Part shown: piece after piece, positions 1 through 4,656 of the stretch
How positions within the stretch are numbered: the first letter of the stretch is position 1
Layout: every line of letters begins with the position of its first letter
Translations under genes and position numbers: made by a program
The notes under the pieces: generated by a model
Told to the model about the DNA's origin: nothing
The model's database searches: none
What the model saw: the letters and a program-made list of their open reading frames with translations, nothing else
Origin: Candidatus Omnitrophota bacterium
GTDB taxonomy: Bacteria > Omnitrophota > Gorgyraeia > Zapsychrales > Fredricksoniimonadaceae
NCBI GenBank assembly: GCA_016789035.1
Contig: JAEUSC010000034.1
Coordinates: 1-5,161, forward strand
Direction: 5' to 3'
DNA length: 5,161 bases

Positions 1-28
1 TGGACAATCCCCGAATGACTCATAAAAT
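1..28 (+). promoter_or_regulatory. Candidate sigma-70 promoter for the TIM-barrel gene
   Basis: TGGACA (1-6) matches the -35 consensus at 5 of 6 bases. TAAAAT (23-28) matches the -10 consensus at 5 of 6, with a 16-base spacer. Transcription would begin near 35, giving a leader of about 30 bases before the ATG at 67. A second -10-like word, TAGAAT (42-47), lies downstream but has no -35 partner at a good distance. The -35 starts at the first base of the window, so its upstream context cannot be seen. Confidence 0.4.
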
Positions 29-66
29 ACTATTTCTTTATTAGAATAATTTTTTGGAGAAAAGAC

Positions 67-975
67 ATGCTTGCGATTTCGTTGCCGTGGACCAAAGAAG
101 ACCATGTGGATATTGCCAGAATGCTCCAGTCTGTGAAGGATATGGGGTTAGATGCGATTGAATTCGGCTACACGTTGACCCATCAACAGGTGGAGACTAT
201 GATTCCGCTCATGAAGACCATGGGCCTGCGCGCGGCCAGTGTGCACAATTTTTCTCCGGTTCCTAACGACCGCCCGTCCCCGCGGCATGTTTCCAATTAT
301 TATCGACTGACAGCCGTTGATGAAGATGAGCGCCGTAGCGCCGTGCAATGGACTAATCATTCTGTTGACACTGCTGTTCGGACAGGCGCCAAGGTGGTTG
401 TCATCCATGCCGGAATGATAGAGCTGGGCGATCCGCGGTCGCCAGAACTCTTAAATCTTTACAAAGAGGGCCGTGCAGATACGGCGGAATACGAAGCCGT
501 GCGTTCGCATTTGCTCAAAGAACGGGAGCAGATCAAAGGCCCGTACCTCCAGGCGCTTAATAACAGTTTGGATGCCGTTATGCGTTATGCTCAGGACCAG
601 GGCATCAAGATTGGATTAGAAACGCGGTATTACCCGACGGAAATACCCAACTTCTCTGAAATCGGGGAGTTGTTAGACAAATATCGGTCTTACGGTATGG
701 GGTATTGGCATGACGTTGGGCATGCCGAAGTCAATGGTCGTTTAGGAATTACAGCGCATGAGCAGTATTTAAGATCTTATCAGCGGGATTTGATTGGTGT
801 TCATCTTCATGGCGTCAAAGGGCTGCGCGATCATAATGCTCCGTTTTGTGGGGATTTTGATTTGGCCGCGGTCCTGCCGTATTTTCAGAAAGACACCATC
901 AAGGTCATCGAGTCGCGATTAGGCAGTTTTGACGAGCTCGTTGCAGCTGTCAAAAAATTGAAAGAAGTTTTCTAA
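67..975 (+). CDS. Sugar phosphate isomerase/epimerase-like TIM-barrel protein (AP endonuclease 2 / xylose isomerase-like fold)
   Basis: This 302-residue cytoplasmic protein belongs by motif to the xylose isomerase-like TIM-barrel superfamily. Members isomerise or epimerise sugars and related hydroxy-acids using a divalent metal. Successive strand ends carry the expected acidic and histidine residues: Glu32 (AIEFGY), His60 (SVHNF), His114 (VVIHAG), Glu185 (IGLETR), His215-Asp216 and His219 (YWHDVGHAE), His246 and His248 (GVHLHG), Asp255-His256, and Glu282 (VIESR). Glu185, Asp216/His219, His246/248 and Glu282 are the likely metal and substrate ligands. About 300 residues is usual for the family, and no signal peptide or membrane segment is visible. 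The ATG is supported by GGAG at 56-59, seven bases upstream. The gene has its own candidate promoter and a hairpin after its stop, so it is probably monocistronic. Substrate is not predictable: hydroxypyruvate isomerase, inosose dehydratase-like and tagatose/psicose epimerase-like roles are all possible. The superfamily call is strong; the specific reaction is unknown. Confidence 0.85.
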   Translation: MLAISLPWTKEDHVDIARMLQSVKDMGLDAIEFGYTLTHQQVETMIPLMKTMGLRAASVHNFSPVPNDRPSPRHVSNYYRLTAVDEDERRSAVQWTNHSVDTAVRTGAKVVVIHAGMIELGDPRSPELLNLYKEGRADTAEYEAVRSHLLKEREQIKGPYLQALNNSLDAVMRYAQDQGIKIGLETRYYPTEIPNFSEIGELLDKYRSYGMGYWHDVGHAEVNGRLGITAHEQYLRSYQRDLIGVHLHGVKGLRDHNAPFCGDFDLAAVLPYFQKDTIKVIESRLGSFDELVAAVKKLKEVF

Positions 976-1004
976 ACCTCCTCCACTCCCCGTGTGGGAA
1001 AGGT
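976..1004 (+). terminator. Imperfect hairpin directly after the TIM-barrel gene stop
   Basis: ACCT (976-979) pairs with AGGT (1001-1004). After a 2x2 internal loop, TCCAC (982-986) pairs with GTGGG (994-998) including one T-G wobble, leaving a 7-base loop. An alternative inner pairing is TCCC (987-990) with GGGA (996-999). The hairpin starts on the base after the stop codon, as a transcript-end structure would. No T-tract follows, so it is not a textbook intrinsic terminator. It could instead protect a 3' end or pause polymerase. Confidence 0.35.
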
Positions 1005-1020
1005 CTCTGGATATTTATCA

Positions 1021-1041
1021 TGACAAAGAAATCAATTGTCA
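1021..1041. repeat. Short inverted repeat TGACAA-N9-TTGTCA in the spacer before the xse cluster
   Basis: TGACAA (1021-1026) and TTGTCA (1036-1041) are perfect inverted copies separated by nine bases. The right arm, TTGTCA, is also a -35-like word. The best -10 candidates below it (TTTAAC at 1059-1064, or TAACAT at 1061-1066) match only 4 of 6 bases. This could be an operator over a weak promoter for the 1091-3344 unit, but a 6-bp arm pair may well be chance. It is listed because this spacer must hold the unit's promoter if the upstream hairpin terminates. Confidence 0.2.
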
Positions 1042-1079
1042 CTAAGATAACTCACGAATTTAACATTCATTGTTTGACC

Positions 1080-1085
1080 AAGGAG
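1080..1085 (+). promoter_or_regulatory. Strong Shine-Dalgarno fixing the start at 1091
   Basis: AAGGAG (1080-1085) lies five bases before the ATG at 1091. The frame is also open from an in-frame TTG at 1070, which would add seven residues, but the Shine-Dalgarno would then sit inside the coding sequence. The ATG at 1091 is therefore preferred. Confidence 0.75.
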
Positions 1086-1090
1086 ACACA

Positions 1091-1516
1091 ATGTTGGGTT
1101 TCTTGAAAAATTTGACACCGCAATCTAAAGAAGCACGTCTGCTTTTGCCTTTTTATGAGGAGCTTAAGAAAAATCTGGAGATTTACCATGTGATGGATCA
1201 GCGTCAATTCATTGATATGGAATTCAAGGCCGACGTCTGGTTGAAAACCAAATCTCATCCGACGATCCGTTCGTTTGATAAGGTTGTGATTTACGGACAG
1301 GCCATTGAAGATTTTAATCAGTTTTACCGGAATTTTAAAGACTTCGAGAAATGGTACGCTGCTGACATGACCAACAAAACACGTGATAATGCCCAAAAAT
1401 TGCACACCCAGCGCAGCGAATTAGATGGTAAGCTCAAGACCCTTTATCCTGTTATCTGCCGCGCTGGCGAGCAGGTCGAATATAAACTCATCGATTTAGG
1501 ACTTCTTAAACAATAA
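1091..1516 (+). CDS. Uncharacterised 141-residue soluble protein upstream of xseA
   Basis: I do not recognise this protein. It is 141 residues long, charged, rich in predicted helix, and has no signal peptide, membrane segment or Cys/His metal motif. An N-terminal amphipathic stretch (about residues 1-35, LGFLKNL...LLLPFYEELKKNLEIY) leads into a central segment ending in FDKVVIYGQ (around residues 62-70). An aromatic-rich helix follows (FNQFYRNFKDFEKWYA, about 73-90), then a Lys/Arg-rich C-terminal helical part. The start is set by AAGGAG five bases upstream of the ATG. Its stop is 14 bases before the xseA ATG, which lacks its own visible ribosome-binding site, so the two genes are probably co-transcribed and translationally coupled. 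Nothing in the sequence shows a role in DNA metabolism; only its position suggests a link. Codon use resembles its neighbours. Confidence 0.75.
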   Translation: MLGFLKNLTPQSKEARLLLPFYEELKKNLEIYHVMDQRQFIDMEFKADVWLKTKSHPTIRSFDKVVIYGQAIEDFNQFYRNFKDFEKWYAADMTNKTRDNAQKLHTQRSELDGKLKTLYPVICRAGEQVEYKLIDLGLLKQ

Positions 1517-1530
1517 TCATTGGCTGCCGT

Positions 1531-2832
1531 ATGTCCGCTCAGTCGTTTACAGTTTCAGAACTCAATAAATTTGTGCGGGACGTGATCGCCAGCGGTTTTC
1601 CAACCGCGGTTTGGGTTTGTGGTGAAATCCAGGGTCTAAGGGTCGATCAAAAAGGCCACACTTATTTTGAGCTGTGCGAACAGGAGGAAGGCTCTGGGGG
1701 CGTCAAAGCCAAAATGAAGGCCAGCATCTGGAACACCCGCCGAATGTATATTGATTCCGTTCTGAAGAAAGTGGAAAACGGATTTTCTTTGAAGGACGAT
1801 ATCGAAGTTAAGTTTTTATGCCGGGTTGATTTCTGGCAAAAAGGCGGAACTTTGAGTTTGAGTGTCGAAGGTGTTGATCATACATATACCCTTGGTAAGA
1901 TCGCCCAGGAACGCCAGAAACTTATCGCGCTTTTAAAAAAGGACGGCATTTTAGACAAAAATAAAGCCCGTGTTTTGCCATTGGTCCCGCTTAACATCGG
2001 GTTGGTCACATCGTTTGACTCCGCGGCCTACAACGATTTTATGGACGAGCTTAAGCAAAGCGGCTTTGCTTTTGAAGTTCATTTGGCCAATGCCATTATG
2101 CAGGGCAAGACCGCGGAAGCATCGGTGGCCACGGCGCTTAAACTTTTAAACAAGACGGAAGAATTGGATCTCATTGTGATCACTCGTGGCGGAGGCTCGA
2201 TTGCGGAATTGAGTTGTTTTGACAGCGAGCTTATTGCCCGCACAATCGCGTCTTTGAGATATCCGGTCCTGACCGGCATCGGACACGAAATCAATACAAC
2301 CATTACGGATTTGGCGGCCCATACATACGCCAAGACTCCGACCGCCAGTGCGCAATTTATTGTAGGAAGGGTCAAGGATTACCTGACTCTTTTGGACGAA
2401 AAGAAGAAGTATTTAGTGGAGTCTGTTTTAGAAAGGATCGCTGCGCAGAAAAATATTTTAAAGCTCAATGCCATGACACTTCAGTCCTCCACCATCCAGT
2501 TTCTCCGGCTTCACAGGGAGCAGGTGCTTGTCTTGACGGACTCAATCAAGCGTACACCGTTGCGTCAGATCAAAACTACACAAAAGGTATTGTTGGAGCG
2601 CCAGGGGCAATTTCTCAAAACAATTCCGTTGAATCTGAACAAGTCGTTGACTAGAATGAACCATTATCAAAAGGTCATTGACATTGCCAGCCCCCACAAT
2701 ACATTGAAGCGGGGGTTTTCCATCACGCGCGATTCTCAAGGCCGGGCGGTGAAAAGCCTTAAAGAATTAAATCAAAAGGATCAGGTGTCAACGCAATTGG
2801 CCGATGGAAGTTTTCAGAGTATTGTTGTTTGA
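1531..2832 (+). CDS. xseA: Exodeoxyribonuclease VII large subunit, non-canonical active-site variant
   Basis: XseA is the catalytic subunit of exonuclease VII, which cuts single-stranded DNA from both ends into oligonucleotides and acts in the cytoplasm with several XseB copies. The 433 residues are within the usual family length. Residues about 5-115 form the N-terminal OB-fold nucleic-acid-binding domain (FTVSELNKFV, then VWVCGEIQGL). The catalytic domain follows with IGLVTS (156-161), Asp169, TRGGGS (218-223), GHEIN (251-255) and KTPTASAQF (268-276). A long helical region (about 280-385) is the expected coiled-coil XseB-binding part, and the C-terminal segment LKRGFSITRDSQGR (392-405) to the end is typical. 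Asp169, Arg219 and His252 align with essential E. coli residues Asp155, Arg205 and His238 as I recall them. The fourth, Asp241 of GHETD, is Asn255 here, and the usual EDLW after GGGS is AELS. No Shine-Dalgarno is visible before the ATG, so coupling to the upstream gene is likely. The N-terminus at this ATG fits the family. Family assignment is firm. Confidence 0.95.
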   Translation: MSAQSFTVSELNKFVRDVIASGFPTAVWVCGEIQGLRVDQKGHTYFELCEQEEGSGGVKAKMKASIWNTRRMYIDSVLKKVENGFSLKDDIEVKFLCRVDFWQKGGTLSLSVEGVDHTYTLGKIAQERQKLIALLKKDGILDKNKARVLPLVPLNIGLVTSFDSAAYNDFMDELKQSGFAFEVHLANAIMQGKTAEASVATALKLLNKTEELDLIVITRGGGSIAELSCFDSELIARTIASLRYPVLTGIGHEINTTITDLAAHTYAKTPTASAQFIVGRVKDYLTLLDEKKKYLVESVLERIAAQKNILKLNAMTLQSSTIQFLRLHREQVLVLTDSIKRTPLRQIKTTQKVLLERQGQFLKTIPLNLNKSLTRMNHYQKVIDIASPHNTLKRGFSITRDSQGRAVKSLKELNQKDQVSTQLADGSFQSIVV

Positions 2833-2861
2833 ATTTAATTACAAGATTTTAGAGGTCCAGA

Positions 2862-3065
2862 ATGGCAGATGTTAAATATCAGAAAGCAGTCGAGAAGTTA
2901 GAAGAGATCATTGCTAAAATTGAGAATGAAACCATTGATGTGGATGAGTTGTCTGTTAAAGTCAAAGAAGCGGTTGATTTGATCAAGGTTTGCAAATCCA
3001 AAATCGAAAAAGCCGAGCTGGAAGTCAAGAAGGTTGTCGAAAGTCTGGAAATCGCCGGCGATTAA
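2862..3065 (+). CDS. xseB: Exodeoxyribonuclease VII small subunit
   Basis: XseB is the small helical subunit that binds the long helices of XseA and is needed for a stable, regulated exonuclease VII. The 67-residue protein shows the family pattern: KYQKAVEKLEEIIAKIEN (5-22) for the first helix, a short turn containing IDVDEL, then a second helix with DLIKVCKSKIEKAELEV (39-55). This matches the familiar LEEIV..LE, the L....G..L...C...L..AE pattern, and the short length of the family. The turn and second helix (IDVDELSVKVKEA) differ from the E. coli form and, from memory, look more like Bacteroidetes-type XseB. GAGG at 2852-2855 lies six bases before the ATG, and the gap from the xseA stop is 29 bases, so the two subunits are co-expressed. 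The stop codon lies inside a perfect palindrome (3061-3080). Confidence 0.92.
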   Translation: MADVKYQKAVEKLEEIIAKIENETIDVDELSVKVKEAVDLIKVCKSKIEKAELEVKKVVESLEIAGD

Positions 3066-3080
3066 CAATGAATTGTTAAT
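3061..3080. repeat. Perfect 8-bp-arm palindrome over the xseB stop
   Basis: ATTAACAA (3061-3068) and TTGTTAAT (3073-3080) are perfect inverted copies around a TGAA loop. A G-U pair could extend the stem at base 3060. The left arm contains the xseB TAA (3063-3065). The right arm ends six bases before the next ATG, which is where a ribosome-binding site would normally sit. There is no following T-tract, so it is not a plain terminator. It may be an mRNA hairpin affecting coupling between xseB and the next gene, or a DNA-binding site. The function is inferred; the symmetry is seen directly. Confidence 0.5.
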
Positions 3081-3086
3081 TATTTC

Positions 3087-3344
3087 ATGAGCCAAATCAT
3101 TATTACAGTCCTTTTGTTTTTGATCCTGTGTACCTTTTATTGGGTCTTTATTATGAAGGGTTCGCCGTCGGTGTTCTTTAAAAAAAGAGCGCCACAGCGT
3201 AAGCCTACCATGTTTGATGTCCGGCGTCTTTTGCAGGAACAGGACCGTGAAGGGGCCATCAAGATGTATATCGAAATATTCCGTGTCTCTTACCGCAAGG
3301 CCAAGAAGGATGTTGAGGAGTTGGAGCGTAATTTGAAAGTGTAG
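3087..3344 (+). CDS. Small single-pass membrane protein with an L7/L12 C-terminal-domain-like segment
   Basis: This 85-residue protein has no family I can name with certainty. Residues about 4-22 are one hydrophobic membrane span (IIITVLLFLILCTFYWVFI) starting almost at the N-terminus. A basic stretch (KKRAPQRK, 32-39) follows, so by the positive-inside rule the C-terminal part is cytoplasmic. Residues 43-80 run FDVRRLLQEQDREGAIKMYIE, then RVSYRKAKKDVEEL. This resembles the ribosomal L7/L12 C-terminal-domain pattern, in which a strand/helix with K.AIK..RE precedes a G..L.EAK..VE helix; similar small membrane-anchored proteins exist in many genomes. The ATG at 3087 has no Shine-Dalgarno, and 21 bases separate it from the xseB stop with a palindrome between them. 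The next in-frame ATG (codon 23) would delete the membrane span, so it is less likely. It may be translated by reinitiation after xseB. Confidence 0.65.
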   Translation: MSQIIITVLLFLILCTFYWVFIMKGSPSVFFKKRAPQRKPTMFDVRRLLQEQDREGAIKMYIEIFRVSYRKAKKDVEELERNLKV

Positions 3345-3347
3345 CGG

Positions 3348-3371
3348 TTTGTTGTTGCTAACAAATTTGTT
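3348..3371. repeat. Overlapping AT-rich inverted repeats after the small membrane protein gene
   Basis: AACAAATTTGTT (3360-3371) is a perfect 12-base palindrome. Its left part, AACAAA (3360-3365), can also pair with TTTGTT (3348-3353) around a 6-base loop, so two mutually exclusive hairpins are possible. The segment lies just after a stop codon (3342-3344) and is followed by a T/G-rich run with TTTT at 3382-3385 and TTTTT at 3388-3392. It could be a weak terminator for the xse unit or an operator just upstream of the next promoter. The stems are AT-only apart from one G-C pair, so their stability is low. Confidence 0.35.
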
Positions 3372-3378
3372 CTGTTTG

Positions 3379-3406
3379 TTGTTTTGATTTTTGGTTATGT
3401 TAAAAT
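3379..3406 (+). promoter_or_regulatory. Extended -10 promoter for the Rieske-menB operon
   Basis: TAAAAT (3401-3406) is a 5-of-6 match to the -10 consensus. TG at 3398-3399 supplies the extended -10 element, one base upstream. TTGTTT (3379-3384) is a partial -35 at 16 bases spacing. Transcription would begin near 3413, leaving about 25 bases of leader before the ATG at 3438. The palindrome at 3360-3371 lies directly upstream of the -35. Confidence 0.45.
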
Positions 3407-3424
3407 ACAACCCTTGTAAAGTTT

Positions 3425-3430
3425 GCGGAG
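3425..3430 (+). promoter_or_regulatory. Ribosome binding site deciding the start at 3438
   Basis: GCGGAG (3425-3430) is seven bases before the ATG at 3438 but only four before the in-frame TTG at 3435. The better spacing and start codon favour 3438. Confidence 0.55.
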
Positions 3431-3437
3431 TTGATTG

Positions 3438-3746
3438 ATGGGGCAGTGGCACAACCTGATTAAAGTAAATGATCTTCAACCCGGACATGGGGTTCAGGCG
3501 ACGGTCGAAGGTAAGGCTTTTGCCGTCTTTAATATTGAAGGAGTTTTTTACGCGATTGATGATACGTGCACCCATGCCGGCGCTTCATTAGCCGAAGGGC
3601 CGGTGGCCGGAACAGTGGTCACGTGTCCCTGGCACGGCGCCACGTTTGATATTGCAACAGGTGCGGTTTTAAGCGACCCGGCCTATGAACCGGTTAAGGT
3701 TTATAACGTAAAAGTTCACGGCGACGGTGTGTTCATCGAACTGTAA
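3438..3746 (+). CDS. Rieske [2Fe-2S] ferredoxin-like protein (small NirD / dioxygenase-ferredoxin type)
   Basis: This 102-residue, single-domain soluble Rieske protein probably carries electrons in the cytoplasm. The cluster-binding motifs are complete: Cys44-Thr-His46 in CTHAGASLAEG, and Cys63-Pro-Trp-His66 in CPWHGATFD. Two Cys and two His therefore ligate a [2Fe-2S] centre. The length, lack of a membrane anchor and lack of the extra disulfide cysteines of bc1-type Rieske proteins place it with bacterial dioxygenase ferredoxins and NirD-like subunits. Residues 26-42 (KAFAVFNIEGVFYAIDD) and the end (VKVYNVKVHGDGVFIEL) are the typical beta strands on either side of the cluster loops. It is first in a two-gene unit with menB, 15 bases downstream, behind its own promoter. 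No oxygenase, reductase or nitrite reductase gene is in view, so its partner is unknown. The family call is strong; a specific role is not assigned. Confidence 0.9.
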   Translation: MGQWHNLIKVNDLQPGHGVQATVEGKAFAVFNIEGVFYAIDDTCTHAGASLAEGPVAGTVVTCPWHGATFDIATGAVLSDPAYEPVKVYNVKVHGDGVFIEL

Positions 3747-3761
3747 ATTAAAGAGGACAGG

Positions 3762-4586
3762 ATGCCAGCGAAATTTAAGTGGCTTGACGCAGGAAAGTTT
3801 GAAGATATTAAGTATCAGACCATGGATGGGATTGCAAAAATCACCATCAATCGTCCGCATGTCCGAAATGCCTTTCGTCCCAAAACAGTTGTAGAAATGC
3901 AGGAAGCGTTAGAAAAAGCACGCAATGATGCGAAGATCGGTGTCATTATTTTGACAGGTGAAGGCAAGGATGCTTTTTGTTCCGGCGGTGACCAAAAAAT
4001 TCGCGGGGATGCGGGTTACAAGGATGGCGCTGGTGTGGAACGGCTCAATGTTCTGGATTTTCAGCGCCAAATCCGGACATGTCCTAAACCTGTGGTTGCC
4101 ATGATTGCAGGGTTCGCCATCGGCGGAGGACACATTTTGCACTTGCTCTGTGATATTTCCATTGCGGCGGATAATGCCCGTTTCGGTCAAACAGGTCCTA
4201 AGGTTGGATCTTTTGACGGGGGCTATGGGGCCAGCTATATGGCGCGCATTGTCGGTCAGAAGAAAGCCCGCGAAATTTGGTTTTTGTGTCGGCAATATGA
4301 TGCCAAAGAAGCTCTCGCCATGGGGTTGGTCAACAAGGTTGTTTCGTATGCCAAGTTAGAACAGGAAACCGTACAATGGTGCCGGGAGATTTTAAACAAT
4401 TCTCCGATTGCCATCCGATGCCTTAAGGCAGCGCTTAATGCAGATTGTGATGGCCAGGCCGGTCTTCAAGAGCTTGCCGGCAACGCAACCATGCTTTTTT
4501 ACATGACGGAAGAAGGTCAGGAAGGTCGAAACGCGTTCGTTGAGAAACGACGTCCGGATTTCTCACGATTTCCCAAAAGACCGTAA
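3762..4586 (+). CDS. menB: 1,4-dihydroxy-2-naphthoyl-CoA synthase (type I MenB)
   Basis: MenB is a crotonase-fold enzyme that closes the second ring of o-succinylbenzoyl-CoA to give 1,4-dihydroxy-2-naphthoyl-CoA in menaquinone synthesis. The 274 residues align from memory with the 285-residue E. coli enzyme at a constant offset of 11, with a shorter N-terminus. Visible landmarks are [11 protein letters not shown] (30-40), the oxyanion and CoA loop [12 protein letters not shown] (72-83), AGFAIGGGH (116-124), [16 protein letters not shown] (141-156) and the C-terminal [14 protein letters not shown] (246-259). Gln143, Gly145 and Trp173 correspond to E. coli Gln154, Gly156 and Trp184, which hold the bicarbonate cofactor of type I enzymes. 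Ser150, Asp152, Tyr247 and Lys262 correspond to Ser161, Asp163, Tyr258 and Lys273. No key residue is missing. AAGAGG (3751-3756) sits five bases before the ATG. Co-transcription with the Rieske gene is likely. No other men gene is visible. The gene implies that the host makes menaquinone by the classical pathway rather than the futalosine route. Confidence 0.95.
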   Translation: MPAKFKWLDAGKFEDIKYQTMDGIAKITINRPHVRNAFRPKTVVEMQEALEKARNDAKIGVIILTGEGKDAFCSGGDQKIRGDAGYKDGAGVERLNVLDFQRQIRTCPKPVVAMIAGFAIGGGHILHLLCDISIAADNARFGQTGPKVGSFDGGYGASYMARIVGQKKAREIWFLCRQYDAKEALAMGLVNKVVSYAKLEQETVQWCREILNNSPIAIRCLKAALNADCDGQAGLQELAGNATMLFYMTEEGQEGRNAFVEKRRPDFSRFPKRP

Positions 4587-4591
4587 TCATT

Positions 4592-4617
4592 TGAAAGCGG
4601 CAATTTTGTCGCTTTCA
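4592..4617 (+). terminator. 10-bp hairpin after menB
   Basis: TGAAAGCGGC (4592-4601) pairs with GTCGCTTTCA (4608-4617) around an AATTTT loop. The stem has ten pairs, one of them G-U, and eight outer pairs are perfect. It begins five bases after the menB stop. The following bases (TTAGAAAATC) lack a T-tract, so termination would be weak or need Rho. No strong promoter is evident between it and the next gene; TTGTCG (4606-4611) with GATAAA (4630-4635) is a poor pair. The hairpin may only attenuate read-through into the DUF2059 gene. Confidence 0.45.
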
Positions 4618-4656
4618 TTAGAAAATCTGGATAAACCCAACACGAAAGGACAAACC

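Noticed and set aside
148..408. Minus-strand open frame inside the TIM-barrel gene
   Set aside because: The + strand gene is a convincing family member across this region, and the minus-strand translation shows no motif or family resemblance.
2898..3575. A 225-codon open frame on the minus strand
   Set aside because: It lies antisense to xseB, the small membrane protein gene and the start of the Rieske gene, two of which are clearly recognised families. Its translation is low in recognisable motifs and has the Asn/Gln-rich look of a shadow frame.
3909..4295. Minus-strand open frame inside menB
   Set aside because: MenB is conserved residue by residue here, so the antisense frame reflects codon composition.
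4105..4359. Second + strand frame of 84 codons inside menB
   Set aside because: It is an out-of-frame shadow of the conserved MenB active-site region with no ribosome-binding site of its own.
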